From positions 12,834,001 through 12,898,000 of the forward strand of contig OX327702.1 in assembly GCA_946807835.1 (NCBI GenBank): a stretch of 64,000 nt of DNA, written 5' to 3'. The position numbers and the translations under genes were made by a program. Shown one piece after another: positions 21,029 to 31,183 of the stretch. The DNA comes from Ailanthus altissimus (Eukaryota > Streptophyta > Magnoliopsida > Sapindales > Simaroubaceae). A model generated the notes under the pieces. It saw nothing but the letters and a program-made list of their open reading frames with translations. It was not told the origin of the DNA and did no database searches. Position 1 is the first letter of the stretch; the number at the start of each line of letters is the position of its first letter.

Positions 21029-23662
21029 TGTTGGTGCATCTAATACATGTGGGTGTATGCATGTGCTATTATGTCTATTGCCTAAAATACGTATCACATA
21101 CATATTTAAATGCGGCAGAAGCGTAAATTATACAATAAACATAATAAATAAATATATTAATCACATTAATATATTAGTAAGATTGAGGCCTCACCACGTG
21201 TAACGTTATACACACATTTCCTCGAGTCCACATAGAGACCAACTAGTGTACAGTTTCTAGTCACCAACACGGTGGGCTTGGTGAGCTAGAATAGGAGCCC
21301 GATATTCAGCACGAGATTAATTCTTAATCCCCAAAATGGCTGGGTGTGTGTTTATATTATTTTCTCCAAAAAGATAAGAAATGAAAATTTGAAGCAATTC
21401 ACAATTGCTTCAATTGGAAGCATAGAGAAAAATGAAACAGTTTCATTTTTCCTTTTCTTTTTTTTTTCTTTTCTTTCTTCTTCTTTCTCCATTTCTCTTC
21501 TCCTCTCAGGGACCAAATGCCCAACACACACACACACACACACTTAAATTTCGCTCTCTTTCTTTATATATATATAAAATAAAATAATAATATAATAACA
21601 TATTATATAATATAAAAAGAGAGATATTTTAATTATTTAACCATTAAACAATCAATGTATGAAATGACCATTTTACCCCTCATAAATAGTTACCAAGTCT
21701 ACCCCTTAGTGGGTTCCACTAAATCCCACACTTGGGCAAACTTAACCGAGGATCCACAATACGCCACGTTCCATTATACAATTAGTAAATAATAATTATT
21801 GACTAATTATTGTATTTAATGCTTAAAAACAAACATGTACGCATTCCCATGGTAGTACTGAATATTATTGGATTAAACACTTTAACCCGGCACGCTGCTC
21901 CAGTGCACAGCAAGTACACTCCATATCACAGGACTCCCTAGGTTCTACGCCTCATTTATCAAATGGAACTATTTTATAAGTTCGTGAGCAATGCCCCATG
22001 CATACATCACGGATATTACAAATCAATGCATTGAACTATGCAAACTGAGGTTACAACGCATACGTATAGTCCTTCCGTTATGATATTTTGGATGTGCGGA
22101 GATATAGATCATTACCATCAAATCCCCTAGTACTCATCCATGTCTTATCTCCAGACTTGTATCTCACAGAACAATATGTGTAAACGCCTTTGCCATATTA
22201 TTTTACCCTGGCAAAACTCTTTCCTAGGATTGATGCATGTGGCCACAAGACTTTCTTAGATATAATCTCGAAGCATCTAGATATTTAACTCCCTATGCGA
22301 GCTGATGGATCCCATATCTGTACGCACCAAACTCCATAAGCATCGTACCATACCCAACGACACCAAGCAGTTACATCATGAAAGGTCTGTAATATGTGTG
22401 GAACCAAAGTATGGTGGATCACTTACAAGCCCACTGTGGCACTCAAGGCAAATACCACGTATACTACTCAACTTGAGAGGACCCTCCGTTGACAGCTGAC
22501 ATAGGGTGTCTATCAGAGGCCTTCGTGAGTCTGTCCCATATCCAGTCCTAACTCGATATGCATATGTCAATACGAGCTCCAAGCTCACAGTCGGCTAAGA
22601 ACGACCATCTATACCCTATAGGTACGACATATGCTGATCAATATATAAAAGGTATCCACTGACAGACCCTCATCTGTAGAAATAGATTAGGGATAATTAT
22701 TCGAGAACATACTTGCGTAACTAGCATTTTCTAGCACCCGATTACAACTCTTGCAACTATGCAGTTACTAAGATATTCTTAAGTCTATGTCCCATTACAG
22801 ACAAGGCTCCAACTCTTGGATCTACTGAGTATTATAACCAGCTAACACTTAACTGTGCTAACATTTAGCATTTATATCTCTTAGTATAGCTAACTGTAAG
22901 CCATTATCTAAACTTCTTTAGATCTGATCTGACCTCTTTGAGATCATACAATGTCTGTAATGTTACATGTATAGTACCATATAAATTGGTATTAGCGATT
23001 TAATAGGAATGTACACTTGTATAAAAACACAAGTATATGTACATTTAGGGATGACACGTAAGCACCGACCCTCACAATGCTGATGGGTACAAGGATGAAC
23101 CACTAAAGGCCTATAAGGCCTCCATTGAGATGGGGGACGGGGGTTTGAATCCTTGGGGGCGCAGGTAACTTGAGCTAGTTGTGTGGGTGCGCCAGTGCCT
23201 AACTAGTGGTGACTAGTGGGGAATGGTGATCTCTGTGCTGGTTGGACTAAAGGGTTAGTGAACCCCACACAGTCTGACAAAAAGGCTGACCTTTTTGTCA
23301 GAGTGTACCGGAGCCCACACCAACTCCTTGGTGTCTACCAGAGAAGAAGATGTAAGAACTGGTGCACCCTATACACCCAGCTCAGGTTACCTGCACCCTC
23401 AAGGATTCGAACCCCTGCCTCCATCTCCATGGAGGCCTTATAGGCCTTTATAGGTTCGTCCTTGTACCCATCGAGATGGCCAGCCCAATGGGTACAAGGA
23501 TGAACCTCTAAAGGCCTATAAGGCCTCCATAGAGATGGGGGAGGGGGTTTAAATCCTTGGGGGCACAGGTAATCTGAGCTGGGTGTGTAGGGCACGCCAG
23601 TTCTTCATCTTCTTCTCTGGTGGACACCAAGCAATTGGTGTAGGCTCCCGCACACTTTAACA
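21029..23662 (-). mobile_element. Solo copia LTR inserted in the gypsy protease region
   Basis: Starts TGTTGGTGCATC and reaches GCACCGACCCT at 23072. The family's last four bases, AACA, occur only at 23659-23662. Flanks AGTAG (21024-21028) and AGTAG (23663-23667) form a perfect target duplication, so the whole interval is one insertion later enlarged by a block at 23073-23658. It contains a nine-unit AC microsatellite (about 21524-21542) and the usual pyrimidine and AT tracts. The gypsy reading resumes after 23667 with GTCTATAAAGATCAAG. Confidence 0.82.
23073..23658. repeat. Three copies of an unclassified repeat of about 200 bp, orientation + - +
   Basis: Each copy starts ATGGGTACAAGGAYGAACC, continues through AAAGGCCTATAAGGCCTCC, and has a GGTTYGAATCC-like box followed by CTTGRGGG, GCAGGTAAC and TGAGCT. 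Copy 1 (+) starts at 23083, copy 2 (-) reads leftward from about 23472, copy 3 (+) starts at about 23488. Copies 2 and 3 are head to head; copies 1 and 2 are tail to tail around a 12-bp inverted repeat (23274-23301). Copy 2 contains a perfect GGTTCGAATCC, the consensus RNA polymerase III B box, so a SINE-like origin is possible. No good A box or tail is seen. Confidence 0.65.
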
Positions 23663-24528
23663 AGTAGGTCTATAAAGATCAAGTGAGATTACAAAAAGAG
23701 AGTGATCAAAAGAAAGAGAGTGAAGAAAAGAAAAAAAAAAGAAAATTGGAAAGTGAAAAAAAAAAGGCTAAGAAAAATGAGAGAAAAGCAAATTTCTATG
23801 TAGAAATGGGTGAAATAAAAAAAGCTGTGTTTTTAAATCAGCCAATGATTGTACTTTTATACAAAGAGGTTTATTTAAACACTAACTAACTTGACTCGTC
23901 TCTACCTAGTTCAGTTGTTTCTCTTATGTAGGAGTTTGATGATGTCTTTCCTGAAGAGATTCCACTTAGTTTACCTCCTATTTGAGGAATTGAACATTAA
24001 TCAATTTTGTGCCAGGTGTTTCCATTCAAAACCGACTAGCCTATCGAAGTAATCCTGAGGAGGTAAATGAGCTACAAATAAAGGTTAGTAAATTGATGAA
24101 AATGGGGTATATAAGGGAAAGTATGAGTCCGTGCGCCGTGCTAGTAATTTGAATTCCTAAAAAAGATGGATCGTGGAGAATGTGCATTGATTACCGAGCA
24201 ATTAATACTATAATGGTAGAGTATCATCATCATATTCCTTGCTTAGATGATATGTTTAGATGAGCTGCATGGTACTTGTGTATTTTCTAAGATTGATTTA
24301 AAGAGTTGGTATCATCAAATAAGAATGAAAGAGTGCGACGAATGAAAAACTGCTTTTAAAATGAAATACGACTTATATGAGTGGTTAGTTATGCCATTTG
24401 AATTAACTAATGCACCAAGTACTTTTATGCGATTAATGAACCATGTCTTGCATGCTTTTATAGATGGGTTTATTGTTGTTTATTTTGATGATATTCTCAT
24501 TTATAGCAAAAACTTGGATGATCATGTT
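23663..24528 (+). pseudogene. Gypsy protease-RT linker and reverse transcriptase, broken
   Basis: Continues the copy that starts at 19456. A lysine/glutamate-rich linker (23683-23889) ends with NQPMIVLLYKEVYLN. EFDDVFPEEIPLSLPPI then opens the reverse transcriptase. Further on are [40 protein letters not shown] and the catalytic [18 protein letters not shown], where it stops. Several stops and frameshifts separate these blocks. The YFDD active site is preserved, but no full domain can be translated. Confidence 0.83.
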
Positions 24529-25260
24529 TGATACAAAGAAAAGTGAGATCCAATGCTCAATGAGTCGCAGTCCACCACCTCAGAGCTAGCCAGCTACCAT
24601 GCCAGATCTTTATTGCACGAGATCTTCACTGCTCAAGTGATACGGCCTTTTACACGCAACACCCCAACGATAATATGATTCCTGATCCGACAAGAATTGG
24701 AGATTTCAAGCTCAATTCAATCTCTATAAAAGGTCACTCGTCCCTAGCATTTAGAGATCATCTAAGAACATCAAGAACACACAACATAAGTCTTAGAGAG
24801 CAATTAGAGCTTAATTGAAATAGTCATAGAGAGAGATTCAAGGCATTCTTCGGAGAATCTTAATTTATTACAAGTAACATAAAAATATAGGTATTTGGTA
24901 AATTAAGGTATACTTGCATGACATTGTGAGAGGCTTGTGAATACATTAGTGTCTTGATCAATAACAAGAACTAAGAGAATTAAATATTAGAGGATTAGTC
25001 ATTGAAAAACATATTAAGGGATAGTACTAACCTTAGGTTTTCTCTATTGTTATCTTCCAAATCTCTTTACATTGTGTCATTGCTTTTATGTTTTCTAAAT
25101 TCATTATTAGATTTTTATTTTACTGACATAATTTTAGTACTTGGTTAAAAAAAAGACATTATCCTTGTGGGTTCGACATCCTACTTTTTTTATCCCTTTA
25201 TTACTTGCATACGATAGTGTATACTTGCACTCAATCATAAGATATAGAATTATCGCATCA
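24529..25260 (+). repeat. 5'-truncated Athila LTR fragment with a scrap of gypsy LTR
   Basis: Positions 24529-24564 are about 36 bp resembling the inverted end of the gypsy LTR at 27795. Positions 24565-25260 match the last two thirds of the Athila LTR at 15106-16101, ending GAATTATCGCATCA, but no primer-binding site follows. CTATAAAAGGTCACTCG (about 24724) is the matching TATA region. Confidence 0.72.
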
Positions 25261-25269
25261 GACTATAAT

Positions 25270-26650
25270 GAAATTCCTTGATAATGGACTCCCAAAGAGA
25301 GTATTAGTGATTACATAAGTGGTTGCTTTGAAAAGATATCCATTATGCATCATGAATTTTTGAAAAGAGCCATGCTTGCATTCTTCTGTGATTTTCCAAA
25401 ATAAGCATCAACTTTGTAGAGTTCCTTTACCTACAACATTTACTTGCATGAAGGATGGCAAAAGATATTTTTGAGTTAATGCACCAACTACCACACTTTG
25501 AACTTTACATTTGTGCTTTATTTGAAGTTGAAAGATTACAGGAATTCAACCCAATGAACATGTGATGCCTATAAAGTTTGTGCTGGCTATTTATGAATAA
25601 ATAATATTAGAAGAAGATAATGACACCAATGATCTAGAGCTCAACAAATAGCATAGATGGCGTAGGACAAGCGCTGAAGGGTCGTGAGTTTGTTCACGAA
25701 GATGAAAGTGGTTATATCGTTTAACAAAAATGAAAAATGAAAATGGTAGAATACAAATTCAAAGAAAATAATAATTAACGATGATTTGTTAATAGCTCTA
25801 TTATCCACATGTATATGGTAAGGGCCATCCTTTTTAGGTCCAAGGAGAGCAAAAACTGCATAAGGACTCTTACTTTCTTCAACTAAGCCTTTGGAAAAAA
25901 GCTTGTTTACCTATTTTTTAAGTTTTGCATGCTCCTTATAACTCATTCTATAGGCTACTTTGTTGGGTAGAACAACTCATGTGATAAGATTAATACAAAG
26001 TTGAATATTTCTCATTTGAGGCAATTCCGATGGTATCTCATACAATACTACATCACGAATTTCTTGAAGCAGCTTCTTCCTTATAGGAGATAGACTTCAT
26101 CAAATTTTGAAAATTTCCTCTTGCATTCAAAGAGAATCGAGAAATTATTTTTCTTCTCCTGTAAAAGGTTTAGAAACATTCATTTTTTTTAAAAGACCTA
26201 AAACATCCTTAAAAAAAGAATAAGTTTTCCCCAATAAAAAAATAACAAGACAACATTAATTTACCTTAATCTCATTTCCTATTTGAGCCAAGGTAGCTTA
26301 TATAGTTGAGATGTTCACTGTCTTTAGGCCAAATATTTTACTATTTGCACAAAAACTACATTCTCAAAACTATCTCCATCGATAATGACATTTTACACCT
26401 TACTATAAGAATTACAACTAAAATGAAATATGTTTTTCTGGAACCGTTTTTTTCTTCATGGTTAGCACTAAAACCTTATATAAGGATGAGATTTTCACCT
26501 TCAACTTCAAAAGTAATATCATCTTCAAGATCTGCATGGTTCTCCACTTCTTCTTAGTCTTCTTCTTCAATAAGTGTCATAAGTTTACAATTTAGACATT
26601 TAGAATGATGTGAATTAGGTTTTTAAAGTTTCACAAAATCCATTGAACAT
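25270..26650 (-). pseudogene. Heavily decayed gypsy gag-pol fragment, minus strand
   Basis: From high to low coordinate I can read a zinc-knuckle and acidic linker region (26630-26500), a protease-like stretch (26460-26300), and reverse transcriptase sequence with VEESKSPYAVFALLGPKKDG and YHIHVDNRAI (25960-25801). RNase H-integrase linker sequence with KITEECKHGSFQKF and HNGYLFKATTY lies at about 25420-25290. Many stops and small deletions are present. A different gypsy subfamily from its neighbours is likely, since LLGPKKDG and VDNRAI differ from the local consensus. Confidence 0.65.
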
Positions 26651-26654
26651 CCAT

Positions 26655-27218
26655 AGGGGTCTAATTATAAGGGCAAAAATTAAGAAAATGAAGGAAGTAT
26701 AAATTGAGCATATCTCAAATTCTTGCAATTTTCAAGACACTAATTTGATCGAATTGAGTATTCAAGATGATCAATGTCTTATCAATGTTATTCAAGTTTC
26801 TTAAAGTGATCTAGAGTAATTTACATGAAGAAAACAATAAGGCGCATATCAATTTAGGAAGGAAAATCTATTAGATATCAATTTAGGAAGAAAGATTTGA
26901 CATTACCATTCACACATCACTGTTTACACATTACAGTTCACACGGCTTTGTAAGATCCTTATTTTCTTTGTTTACTTTTTTTATTCTAAGGTTTAATTTA
27001 GAAACAAGGATGTATAAATATTTGTTTCCTAAATATGCTTGTTATTTATTTCTAATTTTTGTAATCAATTCCTACTATGACTTAGGATTTAATTTAGTTT
27101 TTTCTTTTATGTTCGTGGTAAAATTTGCTATATATGGCCTTATAACTCTAAGGGAATTTAGAAATTTAACTAATGCGAACCAGGCTGCCAAAACCTCACA
27201 AAGTCTATTGAGCATCCA
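26655..27218 (+). pseudogene. Gypsy polyprotein tail and pre-LTR region
   Basis: Positions 26670-26720 translate LIIRAKIKKMKEV, a decayed form of the RAKAK tail that ends gypsy polyproteins. The rest is AT-rich pre-LTR sequence, with a 29-bp tandem duplication around ATATCAATTTAGGAAG (about 26847-26897). It ends at GAGCATCCATG, next to an LTR. Confidence 0.55.
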
Positions 27219-27795
27219 TGGGCGATGGAGAATAGTAGCACAACAACTCATGTGAGTGGCCTATGTGATGAGAAGCTTCTGTGGTTGCAAAGTTTGATAG
27301 TCAATTTGAAGTAAAGCCTTAGTATTGGTAGTTGTTGGTAGTTAGTAGTTATAAGTTTTTATTAATTATTGTAATCAGTGTTAACATTCAAAGTGCCTAA
27401 GTTATTGGTAGTTAGTAGTTTTAGGTTGTCATTAATTACTGTAATAAATGCTAAATATCCCAAGAGGTCACTATAAATACATGCGAGATAGGGGGGAAGG
27501 AGACAAAATTGATGATATTAATATTGAGAGTTTTATCTTAAGTTGTTCAAAAAAAATTTATTAGAACTTATCAAGATTTTATCTTGTAGCATTCTTTCAG
27601 ACTTATCACTCACAACTTCTTAACTATCTTAAATGTGGAATCTATAATCTTCTTATACCTTTGGTTCTTATCTCTTATAAATAACGGGTCAAGTTTCTTA
27701 TTTTTATTTATGTAAAAATCTAAATTAGAACGATCTTTGACAAAAAAAATGTCATTGAGCGTTGGATCTCACTTTTCTTTGTGAGGTTCACATCA
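27219..27795 (+). repeat. Gypsy LTR, plus strand
   Basis: Starts TGGGCGATGGAG (a decayed TGTGATGG) and ends GAGGTTCACATCA, 577 bp. CTATAAATACATGCG at 27471-27485 is a clear TATA box. TTGGTATCCAAGC follows at 27797-27809, a decayed initiator tRNA-Met primer-binding site. Confidence 0.78.
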
Positions 27796-27809
27796 TTTGG
27801 TATCCAAGC

Positions 27810-28493
27810 TTAGGCTCTAAATCAAGTTTGAACTATCATTTATATTTCATTGTTTGTTTTTTTCTTTTAAATCTACATCTTAGTTTTAGTCCATAGACTA
27901 TGGAGACTTTCATCTTTTGTTTCTTCATGATTGTAATTTTTATATGTTTCTTCACTAATTAGTTCAAGTTTTGTTTTTACATATAAGTAAAAAGAAAACC
28001 CAAAAAAATATTTTAGATTAAATTGATTCTAGGTTCACTATTTTGAATTAAAAAAAAAAGGTTCTATATTATTTGAAGTCTTATTCAACATTTTGTTGTA
28101 TCAAATGTGTGTTCTGTCTATTTAAAGAAGTTTGGTCTACAACAAAATACAATCCTAATTGTCATTGTTTTCTAATTGCAATTGTTCCACTTTATCCTTG
28201 TTCTCTTTGCTTCTTAAATTCTGAATATTTCTTATCTTTTGCGTTTAACCCATTTTCATCCTTCATGAATTGATTTGTTAAGTTTTAGACTGTCACAAGT
28301 TAATTTTGATAAGTTCATTTTAGTTCAATATAGAACTAAAGAGAAGACTAAATAGTGAAAAAGTGCAAGAGTGTGTGACTTTATAAGAGGGTGAATGCCT
28401 AATTTATGTGGAAAAAAAAACATGAGTGAAAGTTGAGTGAAACAAGTGAAGGAGTATGCGAGAATTTTTTTCTAACTTTATTTTGTAGCAAAT
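27810..28493 (+). other. Gypsy leader region
   Basis: AT-rich leader between the primer-binding site and gag. The last 150 bp resemble 19290-19455. Several short open frames occur on both strands; none resembles a protein. Confidence 0.55.
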
Positions 28494-29096
28494 ATGTCAA
28501 ACAACAAGAATAAAAATACTTTTGAAGTTGCCCAAAATAGGTTGATTCAAAGTTACTCATAGAAGTTTTAATGGGTGAGATAAGGTGTTGAAAGCAGAGA
28601 TGGAGCAAGTCATGAACGGATAGTAAATCTGAATCTAGTATACAAAGGGTGCACAATACCTAATGTGCGAAGGCATGATAGGCGTGCTACCATGAATGAT
28701 GATGGCATTGATGGAGATGTTTGGGATAGATTATTGCATATGACAAAAAAGGTAGAAAGACAACTAAATAGGAAGAATTCCACAAGATCTGGCCAGAACT
28801 CTAGTTTTTCATCATCTTTGAAACTAGATTTAAGTAAAGAAGATGAGTAAACTAATTCAAATTCTAATGCAAAAGCACTTAAGGGCCAAAATATGAGAGG
28901 CTGCAAAGGTAAGGGTAAACTTGATTCTCAACTAAGTGATAAAGATATTAACTATTTTATATGTTTGGGAACAAGTCATATTGTATCTCAATATCCAAAA
29001 CTAAAAGGAGAGAAAAGGAGAGTGAGAAAAGTAAAGAAGTTTCGGTTAATAAGAAAAGGAAAAATAAAAAAAACAAGTGAATTTCTATAAAAGAGA
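28494..29096 (+). pseudogene. Gypsy gag remnant
   Basis: Begins MSNNKNKNTFE and quickly meets stops. A readable block from 28665 contains RRHDRRATMNDDGIDGDVWD. A degenerate zinc-knuckle region (28940-29000, with ICLGTSHIVSQYPKLKG) has lost its first and last cysteines. The tail is lysine-rich. The main gag domain has been deleted compared with the copy at 19456. Confidence 0.7.
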
Positions 29097-29139
29097 GAGT
29101 GAGACAAAAAATGCTTTGTTTTAAAATCAGCCTATGAAT

Positions 29140-30541
29140 AAATTACCCTAAATATAATAAAGAGATGTAAGCATTATTTAAGGCATTAGAAATCTAGCAG
29201 CATTATCTATGGCCAAAAGAGATTGTAATTCATACGGATCATGAATCATTGAAGCATTTGAAGGGTCAACACAAGCTAAACAAGCAGCATGCTAAGTGGG
29301 TGGAGTTCGTTGAAACATTTCCTTATGTGATTAAGTAAAAGCAAGGTAAGAATGTCGTTGTGGCTGATGCAATATCTTGAAGTTACACATTAATTTCTAC
29401 CTTAGATGCAAAATTGTTAGGTTTTTAATACATTAAAGACTTGTATATTCATGATTCTAATTTTGGTAATGTATTCAATGCACGTGAGAAAATGGCATTT
29501 GGCATGTTCTTTAGGCATAATGAATTTTTTATTAGAGAAAATCAGTTATATGTGCCTAAATGTTTGTTACATAACTTGATTGTTAAAGAAGCTCATGGAG
29601 GTGGTTTATTGGGGCATTTTGGTATATCTAAGAGTTTAGATTTTTTGCATGAACACTGATTTTGTCCTCGTATGAAATGTGATATAAAACTAATTTATGA
29701 ATGGTGTGCCATTTATAAACAAGTTAAGTCTAAAGTTTAAGCCTTATGGACTGTATACACCTTTGCCTACACTTAGTGAACCTTGGATTGTCACATATAT
29801 GAATTTTGTGTTAGGTTTACTAGGTCAAAAGAGGGTAGGGATTCCATATATGTGGTCGTTGTTAGTTTTTCTAAAGTGGCACATTTTATTCCATGTTATA
29901 AAACGATGGTGCTTCATTTATTGCTGACATGTTTTTCATAGAAATTGTAAGATTGCATGGCATGCTTAAGAGTGTTACTTCAGATACAGATGCAAAGTTC
30001 TTAAACTAATTTCGAAGGGCTTTATGGGGTAAGTTAGAAACTAAACTTTTATTTTCTATTACTTGCCGTCTATAAATTTATGGACAAACTGAAGTAGTTA
30101 ATATGAATTTTTTTACTTTGTTGTATACTATATTACAAAAGAACTTAAAAACATGGGAAGAAAGTTTGCCGCATGTAGATTTTGCATATAATAGGAGTGT
30201 GCATTCAGTAACTAAGTTTTCACCATTTAGAATTGTGTATGGTTTTAATTTATTAACTCTTTTGAATTTAACTTCAATTTGTGAGAGTTGTGCCACTTGT
30301 AAACAAGCTAAGTCTAATGTTAAGCCTTATAGATTGTATACAACTTTGTCAATACCTAGTGAATCTTAAATTGACATATCTATTGATTTTGTGTTAAGTT
30401 TACTAGGTCAAAAGGGGTAGAGATTCCATAAATTTGGTCTTTGATAGGTTTTCTAAACTGGCACATTTTATTCCATGTCATAAAACCGATTTTGCTTCAC
30501 ATATTCCTGAATGTTTTTCAAAGAGATTGTAAAATTGTATT
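29140..30541 (+). pseudogene. Gypsy RNase H and integrase remnant with an internal duplication
   Basis: The protease and reverse transcriptase are missing. RNase H sequence with [19 protein letters not shown] and [14 protein letters not shown] (29225-29340) is followed by integrase: the zinc-binding segment VKEAHGGGLLGHFGISKS (29581-29640), the CAIYKQ-type cysteine region, and parts of the catalytic core. A block of about 260 bp (29697-29955) is repeated in direct orientation at 30283-30541. Both contain the family's segments around CKQAK-S-VKPY and SIDFVLSLLGQK. Numerous stops. Confidence 0.78.
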
Positions 30542-30609
30542 GACATAAGACAAGCACTGATGGGTTTGCAGTTTCATTTGCGAAGATGTAAGTGTGTTGA
30601 TATCGTTCA

Positions 30610-31183
30610 TGATACAAACCATGCCAAAACTTTGATAAAGTTGTAGATCAAGAAAAACTCCAAGACCGTCTAGAAATAGACTTATATGCAACTGCAACCT
30701 GTTGCTTATATTGAAGCAAGAACCTTGGTATAATGAAGACGCCACAATCAATTATAGAATGATTGATTGATAAGTCGTAGGAGAGCTCCACGAAAAATTA
30801 TTCTGATAAGTTCAAAGAATTCTAAAAGAACCAAAGAGAATATTCTTAATTAAATTGCTGAATACATTACTCTCATCTCTGATGTATTTATAGTAAACAT
30901 TTGGGATGCCAGCATTTATTACAACATTTAATGACAACCAAAAAACTACTAACTACCAACTATTACCAATAAGGCTTCATTTTAAACTAGCTTTCAAACT
31001 TTGCAACTACAACAATAAATGCATTGCAGACTTTAACTAGCTATAAGATACGACCAACAACTACAACTTTATTTCAAACATTACAACTACTATCATAAAA
31101 GTTTATTGTAGGCTCTCAAAACTTCTAATTACTTGGGTTGCTCACATAAGTTGTTGTGTTGCTGTTCCCATCATTCCCTAATA
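30610..31183 (-). repeat. 3' LTR of the split gypsy element
   Basis: 574 bp, from TGATACAAACC to ATTCCCTAATA on the plus strand. It aligns along its length with 62221-62792 and with 18440-19008. The terminal TGTT of the family has become TATT at the 31183 end. Confidence 0.8.

Noticed and set aside
23077..23081. End of the third solo copia LTR at CACA with target duplication ATGCT
   Set aside because: The left flank is AGTAG, which matches 23663-23667 and not ATGCT, and the canonical AACA end lies at 23659-23662. The LTR is interrupted, not ended, near 23072.
23380..23480. Possible tRNA gene because of a perfect B box
   Set aside because: No cloverleaf, no convincing A box and no acceptor-stem pairing can be drawn. 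It is part of a repeat present three times.
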